The notes below the pieces were generated by a model. It searched no databases and was not told where the DNA came from. It saw only the letters and a list, made by a program, of their open reading frames with translations. A stretch of 5,060 nt of DNA from Paracoccaceae bacterium (GTDB lineage Bacteria; Pseudomonadota; Alphaproteobacteria; Rhodobacterales; Rhodobacteraceae): the NCBI GenBank assembly GCA_007128865.1, contig SKWP01000163.1:1-5060 (forward strand), given 5' to 3'. Positions 1 through 5,060 of the stretch are shown in pieces (the stretch's first letter is position 1; every line of letters begins with the position of its first letter). A program made the position numbers and the translations under genes.

Positions 1-1037
1 AGTATCCCCTCGGCGAGGTCGGGCGACGGCTGGCAAATGCCGCGTTCGATGCGCAGGATTTGCTGATGCACCCGTTCGTGCGGATCGGTGTCGATCCCCA
101 GTTCGCGGCCGCGGCGGGCGACCAGCCCGTTGATGGCATCGGTTTCGGTACGCCGCCCCTTGCGGATGTCCTGCGCCATCGAAGGGCTTTGCGTACTGCT
201 GCGCCCTGCTGAGATCTCGGCCATTCGGGCGTGGATTTCGGCCGTCGCGCCGGGGTCACCGGCGCCGGCCGCGACAAGCGTGTCGAACCGATAGCCGGTG
301 TCGGTCAGCGACAGCCCGAGAGCCCTGCCAACCTGCACAGTTTGCGCGCCCAGCCGAATGCCCAGGGCCCGGGTCACCGGATGCGAATCGCGTTCGCTGC
401 CGGTCATGCCCGTCATTGCCGACAGCCCGTTTCGCATCGCGTTGATGACAAGCTTGGACCATTTCGCCGAAGCAAGATCGTCAACCACGCGGGCAGGATC
501 GGCATGCGAAAGCACCGCGCACAGCCGGTCGAGCTGTGCGGTCCGTCCCGGCGCCATGGCACCGACGGCAACGCTGCCCCCGGGGGAAAGGCGGCGCACC
601 AGACCCGGCGCGACCAGATCGCATGAAAGCGATTCGATCGCGCAGCCAAAACAGCGTTCTGCTCCGGCGATGGAAGCGATCAGCGGCTCGTTGAAGGAGT
701 TCTGGAGCGACACGACGATACCGTCCGCCGCCAGATAGGGCAGGATCAGATGCGTTGCCCAGACCGTGTCGTAGGATTTCACGGCGATGAAGGCGATGTC
801 GATCGGTGCCTCGCGAAGGATGCCCTGAACCGCATCGATACCGCGCATGTCTACCCGGATGCGCAGATTCTCGGCAGGGTTCATGGCCTCGATTGTCAGC
901 CCCTGCCGGGCGCATTGCGCAACATGCTCGGCCCAGGGGTCGAAAAAGGTCACGTCAAGCCCGGCGCGGGCGAATCTGGCACCGAAATACCCGCCCACGG
1001 CGCCGGCGCCGATGATGGCTATGCGATGACTGGTCAT
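1..1037 (-). CDS. Ketopantoate-reductase-family (ApbA/PanE-like) NAD(P)-dependent dehydrogenase, 3' end cut by window
   Basis: The frame is open from ATG at 1037 to the window edge, giving 345 residues without a stop. Family members are cytoplasmic NAD(P)H-dependent reductases of 2-oxo acids; the archetype PanE reduces ketopantoate to pantoate. The N-terminus has the Rossmann motif GAGAVGG (residues 10-16). VKSYDT carries Lys87, and LQNS (111-114) corresponds to the family LQNG. WSKLVINA holds Lys195 and Asn199, and SMAQDIRKGRRTETDAING (286-304) is the family C-terminal signature with Ser286 and Glu298. By motif spacing, Asn113, Lys195, Ser286 and Glu298 match E. coli PanE Asn98, Lys176, Ser244 and Glu256. 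It exceeds the roughly 300-residue classical enzyme, so the stop is probably close. The start fits the family N-terminus, with AAAGG about 10 nt upstream (1048-1052). It lies 72 bp after the TctC-like gene. Its operon context argues for a catabolic oxo/hydroxy-acid substrate rather than pantothenate synthesis; that is inference. Confidence 0.88.
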   Translation of the reverse strand, partial: MTSHRIAIIGAGAVGGYFGARFARAGLDVTFFDPWAEHVAQCARQGLTIEAMNPAENLRIRVDMRGIDAVQGILREAPIDIAFIAVKSYDTVWATHLILPYLAADGIVVSLQNSFNEPLIASIAGAERCFGCAIESLSCDLVAPGLVRRLSPGGSVAVGAMAPGRTAQLDRLCAVLSHADPARVVDDLASAKWSKLVINAMRNGLSAMTGMTGSERDSHPVTRALGIRLGAQTVQVGRALGLSLTDTGYRFDTLVAAGAGDPGATAEIHARMAEISAGRSSTQSPSMAQDIRKGRRTETDAINGLVARRGRELGIDTDPHERVHQQILRIERGICQPSPDLAEGI

Positions 1038-1058
1038 TTGCCTGCGGCCTTTCGCAAA

Positions 1059-1089
1059 CCGGCCCGCCCGACAGGGTCGGACGGGCCGG
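1059..1089 (-). repeat. Strong GC-rich stem-loop between the tctC-like and reductase genes
   Basis: On the minus-strand RNA, bases 1089-1076 pair with 1072-1059 around a 3-nt loop (CCU). This makes a 14-bp stem with 13 Watson-Crick pairs and one G-U pair (1067 with 1081). That position is a C/A mismatch on the plus strand, so the uninterrupted helix exists only in the sense transcript of this operon. The stem is followed by only three U residues, so it is a poor match to a classical intrinsic terminator. It may be a weak or Rho-assisted terminator, or a 3' stabiliser that protects the abundant binding-protein message. The inverted repeat is directly visible; its role is inferred. Confidence 0.7.
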
Positions 1090-1109
1090 ACTGGTCCCGT
1101 TGCGGGGGC

Positions 1110-2063
1110 TTACATGCCGCGCCGGTAGGTTTCGACGCTGTTACGGAAATAGGGGTCGAATTCCGTGGCATCCATGAACGCATCCTGCTGGCGCTGGTTG
1201 GTCATGTAGGTGCGCCAGCGGGGATCCTGGATCGCCTGTTCGAGGGCTGCACTCAGCGCCTCGAGCACATGATCGGGGGTGCCGGCCGGGGCAAAGACAC
1301 CGCGCCACAGCAGATCGTCATGCAGCGCATCATGGCCCAGTTCGCCGAAGGTGGGAACATCGGGGCGGTCGGCAGGGCGTTGGCCAAGGCTCAGCGCGAG
1401 CATGCGGATATCACCGGCATCGACCTGGGCGTTGACATTGCTCGAGGTGATCACCGCCGCCTCGATGTTTTCGCCCATGACCGCTGCCACGACCTGGCTG
1501 CCGCCGTCGTAGGGAATGTAGTTCATTTCAACGCCGGTGGACTCGAGCATGGTGTCCACGAAGACCGATGACCAGCTGCGCGTTCCCACGCCGCCGATCC
1601 GGACAGCCCGCGGGTTGTTGGCGGCATGCTCGACCAGTTCCTCGAAGGTCGTGAACGGGCTGTTGCCCGGCACGATCACCGTCTTGTAGTCGGCGTTGAT
1701 CCGGGCCACGCCCTGCATCTGGTCGACGGAAACGGGCCATTCGCCCGAAGCCAGGCCAAGCGCCAGCGTGTCGGACTGGCTGAAGACGGTGTAGCCGTCG
1801 GGCGCCTGTGCAACCGCAAAGGCGGTCCCGATGGACGATCCGCCGCCGGCGCGGTTGATCGGCACGATCGGCACGCCAAGGATTTCCTCGGTGACCTGAA
1901 TCAGGTTCCGGGCAAAGGTATCGGCCCCCGAACCGGCCGAGAACGGAATGATCCAGTCGATGCTGCGCGTCGGATAGTCCGACTGCGCCGAGGCCGCCCC
2001 GGCCCCGAGCCCTATGGCCGCGGCAAAGGCAGCAGTCAGTGCGATGTGGTGTCTGCGGTTCAT
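1110..2063 (-). CDS. TctC/Bug-family periplasmic solute-binding protein of a tripartite tricarboxylate transporter
   Basis: This 317-residue protein binds a carboxylate in the periplasm and would deliver it to a TctA/TctB-type permease. The signal peptide is clear: basic MNRRHH, a hydrophobic Ala/Leu/Gly core (7-23), and an ASA|Q cleavage site after residue 26. The mature protein begins near YPTRSIDWIIPFSAGSGAD (30-48), equivalent to the family YPxxPIxxIVPFxAGGxxD ligand-loop region. Further family blocks are NRAGGGSSIG (70-79), PDGY (88-91), YDGGSQ (185-190), RPDVPTFGELG (233-243) and GVFAPAGTP (255-263). Length is typical. The start at 2063 is chosen because GGGAGG (2071-2076) sits 7 nt upstream and the signal peptide begins there; the frame stays open to a further ATG at 2144, but the 27 extra residues do not look like a signal sequence. 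The ligand cannot be predicted, and no membrane subunit is in the window, so it may be an orphan binding protein or its partners lie outside. Confidence 0.93.
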   Translation of the reverse strand: MNRRHHIALTAAFAAAIGLGAGAASAQSDYPTRSIDWIIPFSAGSGADTFARNLIQVTEEILGVPIVPINRAGGGSSIGTAFAVAQAPDGYTVFSQSDTLALGLASGEWPVSVDQMQGVARINADYKTVIVPGNSPFTTFEELVEHAANNPRAVRIGGVGTRSWSSVFVDTMLESTGVEMNYIPYDGGSQVVAAVMGENIEAAVITSSNVNAQVDAGDIRMLALSLGQRPADRPDVPTFGELGHDALHDDLLWRGVFAPAGTPDHVLEALSAALEQAIQDPRWRTYMTNQRQQDAFMDATEFDPYFRNSVETYRRGM

Positions 2064-2070
2064 GTTGGTT

Positions 2071-2076
2071 CCTCCC
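2071..2076 (-). promoter_or_regulatory. Strong Shine-Dalgarno site of the tctC-like gene
   Basis: The minus strand reads GGGAGG followed by 7 nt and then the ATG at 2063. It is the best ribosome-binding site in the window and fixes the start of the solute-binding protein. By contrast, the two coupled genes upstream have only weak G-rich leaders. This suggests independent, high-level translation of the binding protein. Confidence 0.85.
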
Positions 2077-2116
2077 ATTGTGGCTGAACGCAGGTGGTCG
2101 GGTGGTCTGTGCCTTG

Positions 2117-2149
2117 CCGGTGCATCGTGCACCGGGGTCGGCACCCCGG
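2117..2149 (-). promoter_or_regulatory. Two overlapping, mutually exclusive inverted repeats upstream of the tctC-like gene
   Basis: The 90-bp gap between the regulator stop and the tctC-like start holds two dyads. One pairs 2117-2124 with 2128-2135: a perfect 8-bp stem CCGGTGCA / TGCACCGG around a 3-nt loop. The other pairs 2132-2138 with 2143-2149: a 7-bp stem CCGGGGT / ACCCCGG around a 4-nt loop. They share 2132-2135 (CCGG), so both cannot form at once in the RNA. Neither is followed by a U-run. They could be an mRNA-processing or stability element or an attenuator-like switch. Alternatively, the 19-bp dyad could be a DNA operator for the neighbouring TrmB-like regulator. The repeats are visible; the functions are inferred. 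Confidence 0.55.
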
Positions 2150-2153
2150 GGGC

Positions 2154-3023
2154 TCAACGCTCCCGGGTCATCTCGAGAAACGATGCGATCTGTTCCTCGG
2201 TGAAGCTGGCAAGGCGCAATTCCCGGAGATGCGGGCCGAAGGCCGCATCGATCTCGGCGCCAAAGCGGGTGTGGATTTCCGCCATGTAATAGTCATGCCG
2301 GATCAGGGTGTTGGCCATCTGAACCACGGCGTGGTTGCGGGTGTAAAAGGCGGTCAGATTGTCGGTTGTGGCGGTCACGGCCTGCCTGTGATCGATGGTC
2401 AGTGTGAACAGGTTATCGGCCGTACCCATGCGGACACCGGTGTTTTCGTGCAGGTAGATGCGGCAATTCGGACCGAAGCGGAATTCCTCGGGGTCGCTGC
2501 CGAACAGCACGATCAGCAGCTCGACCCCGCGCCGGGAAGCGGCGCGCAACGCATCGACATGGCCACGCAGCATCTCGGTACTGGCCTTGGCCCGGATGCT
2601 GTGCCGGCTCTGGTCGATCATTTCGCCGATCTTGCGATGGATCGCGGTCTCACCGTGCACGTTCCACACATACGGGTCGTCATCGGGCGTACCCAGACGC
2701 GCGAGTTCCTCCACCAGGTTGTCGCAAACGGCCATCGTGCGCCTTCCGATCGCCCTCAGGTGCCGGTCGGGGGGCGCCGCGACATAACGCAGGGGGTTTT
2801 CGCTGACCGGCAGGACCGATCCGCGTTTGGAAAGCGAATCCAGTGCGTTATAGGTGTTGGGGCGCGGCACGCCACAGGCCTTGGCAATTTCATAGGCCGT
2901 CGCCGGGCTTTGCCGCAGCAGCTGGATATAGACCCGGGCCTCGTATTCGGTGAAGCCCACTTCGCGCAGATCCTGCACGAGGCTTTCGTCGCTTGCGGCG
3001 GCTTCTGCCGGGTTCCGGTTCAT
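2154..3023 (-). CDS. TrmB-family transcriptional regulator (winged HTH plus PLD-like sensor domain)
   Basis: This 289-residue cytoplasmic DNA-binding protein probably controls the surrounding carboxylate genes. Residues 15-85 form a TrmB-type winged helix: LREVGFTEYEARVYIQLL (19-36), then YEIAKACGVPRPNTYNALDSL (44-64) as the helix-turn-helix and recognition helix, then the wing with LRYVAAPP (78-85). A likely helical linker (86-112) leads to a C-terminal domain beginning near VWNVHGETAIHRKIGEMI (119-136) and including RRGVELLIVLFG (164-175). This resembles the phospholipase-D-like ligand-sensing domain of TrmB proteins, but no HxK(x)4D catalytic motif is visible, as expected for a sensor. TrmB proteins were first described as archaeal sugar regulators; bacterial members are known. 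ATG at 3023 overlaps the stop of the synthetase alpha gene by 4 bp (ATGA), so translation is probably coupled. The effector is unknown; a CoA thioester, the free acid or another pathway intermediate are candidates. Confidence 0.87.
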   Translation of the reverse strand: MNRNPAEAAASDESLVQDLREVGFTEYEARVYIQLLRQSPATAYEIAKACGVPRPNTYNALDSLSKRGSVLPVSENPLRYVAAPPDRHLRAIGRRTMAVCDNLVEELARLGTPDDDPYVWNVHGETAIHRKIGEMIDQSRHSIRAKASTEMLRGHVDALRAASRRGVELLIVLFGSDPEEFRFGPNCRIYLHENTGVRMGTADNLFTLTIDHRQAVTATTDNLTAFYTRNHAVVQMANTLIRHDYYMAEIHTRFGAEIDAAFGPHLRELRLASFTEEQIASFLEMTRER

Positions 3024-4513
3024 CGCCGATTACCCCGGGCTTCGGTTTCCGGCCCGCCGCGGCGCCGCTCCAGAAACCCCTCGTAATCCCTGTAGGCGGC
3101 CAAGGCCTGAACAGCCTGCAGCACCTCGTCGAAACTCGGCACACCCCGACGCACCGCTTCGGCGCGGAAATTGCGCCGCCAGGCGTCTGCCTCTTCGCTG
3201 CGGTCGGAACGCAGCACTAGCAACTTGTGCCCGCCATCGCCGTCGCCGCCGGGATCGCCGAACACCGCATCCAGCAGGTTTGGCAGGAAGTCGGGAATGT
3301 GCCGGTAGGCCATGATGACCGGAAGATTGAAGTGCACGATCGTGGCATAGGGCCGAATCCTGCGGGCATTGACCCCCAGAATGCGGGCAGTAACCCGGCC
3401 GTCTTCCTCCTTGAGGACGCTGGCAGGCAGATCGATGGGGTTTTCGAGACTTGCACCGGGCGGCAGTGTGATTGCGTCCAGCTCCTGCCGCGCCGCGGGG
3501 TCGGGGCGCGCAAGGGCAAAGCCGCTTCTGTCCAGCGCATCGGTGGCCAGAACGCTGGTGCCGCCGCCATTGCCGAACAGCGTCACACCCGAAGCAACCG
3601 CTCCGGGGCGCGGGACAAGCCACAGGCACATCTGCAGCATGTCGAGGAATTCATCCAGCGACTCGGTCAGGATCGCCCCGGTCTGCCGCGACAGCGCCCG
3701 CCATGCCTCGGCCGACCCACCCATTGCCCCGGTGTGAGAGGCCGCCGCAGCCCTGCCGGGCCCTGTCAGGCCGCCGACCAGCAGCACCACGGGTTTGCGC
3801 CCCATGTTGCGGCGCAACAGGGACTGGAATCGCGCACCATCCTTCACATCCTCAATGTAAAGACCGGCGACCGCGGTTTCCGGGTCGGCAAGATAGTATT
3901 CCAGCAGATCGGCGGCATCGACGTCGATGGCATTGCCGATGGTGACCAGACCGCTGAAGCGCAGCCCCAGGTTCTGGCCACGACGCAGGATGTCCATGCC
4001 CAACCCGCCGCTCTGGCAGGCAATGCCTACCGCGCCGGGCGCCATCTCGGCCTTTTCCATGAAGGTGTAGCGGCCTCGGGGCGAATGGGTGCCCATGCAG
4101 TTCGGGCCGATCAGGCGAAAGCCCTCGCGCCGGGCCAGCGCCTGCAGCTCGTTTTCCCATGAGTGCTGCGCGCCCGGTTCGGCGCTGGCCATGACCTGCG
4201 CAAAACGCAGCCGCCCTGCGGTACCCGACAGCGCCTGCACGACCCGGCTGGCCGGCACCATCAGATAGGCGTAATCGACCGCCTCGGGCGCCTGCGCAAG
4301 CGACGGATAGGCCGGCAGACCCTCGATCTGGCCGGCGCCGGGATGAATCGGAAAGATGCGACCGGCAAAGCCAGCCTCCTTCAGCAGCCGGATGAACCGG
4401 TTGCCGTGGGTCACACCGCTTGCCGATGCGCCGATGACCGCCACGGTTTGCGGCATGAAGAGCGGCCGGAATTCCGGCAGGACGCTCGCGGGTTCGGGAC
4501 TGATGTCCTTCAT
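3020..4513 (-). CDS. NDP-forming acyl-CoA synthetase, alpha-type subunit (CoA-binding and ligase domains)
   Basis: The 497-residue cytoplasmic protein belongs to the succinyl-CoA synthetase/ADP-forming acyl-CoA synthetase superfamily, which makes acyl-CoA from acid, CoA and NTP through acyl-phosphate and phospho-histidine intermediates. Residues 14-145 are the CoA-binding Rossmann domain, with VAVIGASASGVTHGN (24-38) and GPNCMG (136-141). Residues 155-300 are the first ligase domain, with CQSGGLG (166-172) and SHTGAMGGS (259-267), where His260 is the predicted phosphorylated histidine. Residues 305-430 form the second ligase domain, starting with GNGGGTSVLATDAL (314-327). The tail GVPSFDEVLQAVQALAAY (457-474) matches the region that in single-chain relatives links to the ATP-grasp domain. 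That domain is absent here and is encoded immediately upstream (4510-5060), with a 4-bp ATGA overlap. A Gly/Asp-rich loop lies at 419-428. Start is the ATG at 4513, with G-rich leader GGGGGTGAG just upstream. The acid substrate is unknown. Confidence 0.92.
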   Translation of the reverse strand: MKDISPEPASVLPEFRPLFMPQTVAVIGASASGVTHGNRFIRLLKEAGFAGRIFPIHPGAGQIEGLPAYPSLAQAPEAVDYAYLMVPASRVVQALSGTAGRLRFAQVMASAEPGAQHSWENELQALARREGFRLIGPNCMGTHSPRGRYTFMEKAEMAPGAVGIACQSGGLGMDILRRGQNLGLRFSGLVTIGNAIDVDAADLLEYYLADPETAVAGLYIEDVKDGARFQSLLRRNMGRKPVVLLVGGLTGPGRAAAASHTGAMGGSAEAWRALSRQTGAILTESLDEFLDMLQMCLWLVPRPGAVASGVTLFGNGGGTSVLATDALDRSGFALARPDPAARQELDAITLPPGASLENPIDLPASVLKEEDGRVTARILGVNARRIRPYATIVHFNLPVIMAYRHIPDFLPNLLDAVFGDPGGDGDGGHKLLVLRSDRSEEADAWRRNFRAEAVRRGVPSFDEVLQAVQALAAYRDYEGFLERRRGGPETEARGNRR

Positions 4514-5060
4514 GCCTCACCCCCGTGCAGCACGATCCGCGCATCCACCGCCACCAGACCGTCAGGCCGCGCAATCAGCGGATTGATGTCGAATTCGGCG
4601 ATCCGGTCGGCATTGCGGGTGAACAGCCCATCCTTGCCGCCCAGCGCAAGCAGCGCGGCGATGATGGCGGCGGCGTCCACCGGCGGGCGACCGCGCGCGC
4701 CGCGAAGGATCGGGGCAATGCGCAGCTCATCCAGCATTTCCCGCGCATCCGTCGCATCGACCGGACAAAGACGGAAGCTTGCATCGCGCAGGATCTCGGC
4801 ATGGATTCCGCCCGCGCCGAGCATGATCATCGGGCCGAGCTGGGCATCGATCATCCCGCCCATGACGATTTCCGTGCCAGGTGCAGCCATTTCCTCGACC
4901 AGAAATCCGTCCAGCAAAGCGCCGGCTGCCTGCATCCGTGCCGCAATGTCCTTGCAGGCAGCGGCGACGGCCGCAGCGTCGGGCAGGCCAAGCCGCACCG
5001 CGCCGATATCGCTCTTGTGGATGGCGGCGCGGGAAAGGGCCTTGAGCGCAAACGGCGGGC
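4510..5060 (-). CDS. NDP-forming acyl-CoA synthetase, beta-type ATP-grasp subunit (C-terminal part, 5' end outside window)
   Basis: The frame is open from the window edge (first full codon at 5058) to TGA at 4512-4510, giving 182 residues that are the C-terminal part of an ATP-grasp subunit. This subunit binds nucleotide and transfers phosphate to or from the histidine of the alpha subunit. Visible family blocks are FALKALSRAAIHKSDIGAVR, with the HKSD signature at window residues 15-18, then VEEM, GPMIMLGAGGIHAEILRDASFRL (the glycine-rich G-x-GG segment), LRGARGRPPVD, and EFDINPL near the end, equivalent to the family ELDINPL metal-binding segment. The GTG at 4998 is an internal Val codon in a conserved stretch, not a start. 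The stop overlaps the alpha-subunit ATG by 4 bp, so the two form a coupled beta-then-alpha pair, the order of sucC-sucD. A complete free-standing subunit of this kind would extend some tens of residues beyond the edge. Confidence 0.9.
   Translation of the reverse strand, partial: PPFALKALSRAAIHKSDIGAVRLGLPDAAAVAAACKDIAARMQAAGALLDGFLVEEMAAPGTEIVMGGMIDAQLGPMIMLGAGGIHAEILRDASFRLCPVDATDAREMLDELRIAPILRGARGRPPVDAAAIIAALLALGGKDGLFTRNADRIAEFDINPLIARPDGLVAVDARIVLHGGEA

Noticed and set aside
750..1571. Long plus-strand ORF of 273 codons spanning the reductase and tctC-like genes
   Set aside because: It lies antisense to two well-supported genes and their intergenic gap, has no recognisable domain, and its composition is that expected opposite GC-rich codons.
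2064..2144. Upstream ATG at 2144 as the start of the TctC-like protein
   Set aside because: The extra 27 residues are Pro/Arg/His-rich and would bury the signal peptide. The ATG at 2063 has a strong ribosome-binding site 7 nt upstream, followed directly by a typical signal sequence.
2064..2153. Search for a sigma-70 promoter upstream of the tctC-like gene
   Set aside because: No convincing -35/-10 pair was visible on the minus strand in this GC-rich gap, so none is annotated; a promoter inside the regulator gene or one of another sigma class cannot be excluded.
2094..3086. Long plus-strand ORF of 330 codons opposite the TrmB-like regulator
   Set aside because: It mirrors the regulator gene with no recognisable motif. 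Long antisense frames are common opposite GC-rich genes where stops are rare.
3227..4162. Plus-strand ORF of 311 codons opposite the acyl-CoA synthetase alpha gene
   Set aside because: It is antisense to a gene with many conserved motifs. Its translation is low-complexity-like, rich in Arg, Gly, Gln and His, and matches no family I recognise.
4510..4998. GTG at 4998 as the start of the ATP-grasp protein
   Set aside because: The frame continues upstream to the window edge and encodes conserved family sequence including HKSD, so the GTG is an internal valine.

Overview
The window is a compact, GC-rich piece of bacterial chromosome (or large replicon) that is coding almost throughout, with every real gene on the minus strand. 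GC-rich third codon positions, the family mix and the protein sequences suggest an alphaproteobacterium, perhaps Rhodobacterales-like. That placement is an inference from style, because no rRNA or housekeeping marker is present.

In transcription order (high to low coordinates) the layout is as follows. (1) 5060-4510: the C-terminal part of an ATP-grasp, beta-type subunit of an NDP-forming acyl-CoA synthetase, cut by the window edge. (2) 4513-3020: the matching alpha-type subunit, with CoA-binding and succinyl-CoA-ligase-like domains and the phospho-histidine motif. (3) 3023-2154: a TrmB-family transcriptional regulator. (4) 2063-1110: a secreted TctC/Bug-type solute-binding protein of a tripartite tricarboxylate transporter (TTT). 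(5) 1037-1: a ketopantoate-reductase-family dehydrogenase whose stop lies just beyond the window. The first three genes are joined by two consecutive 4-bp ATGA stop/start overlaps, so they are almost certainly co-transcribed and translationally coupled. The solute-binding gene is set apart by a 90-bp gap upstream and a 72-bp gap downstream. Both gaps hold GC-rich inverted repeats.

Taken together this looks like a catabolic cassette for an unidentified carboxylic acid. The acid would be captured in the periplasm by the TctC-like protein, thioesterified to CoA by the two-subunit synthetase, and its 2-oxo/hydroxy form handled by the dehydrogenase. The TrmB-like protein would sense a pathway ligand. 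The substrate cannot be read from the sequence, and the TTT membrane subunits (TctA/TctB) are not in the window. No mobile element, tRNA, rRNA, CRISPR array or convincing sigma-70 promoter was seen. The individual families are known. The less ordinary points are the two-gene, beta-first synthetase, a TrmB regulator embedded in a bacterial carboxylate operon, and the paired RNA structures bracketing the binding-protein gene.
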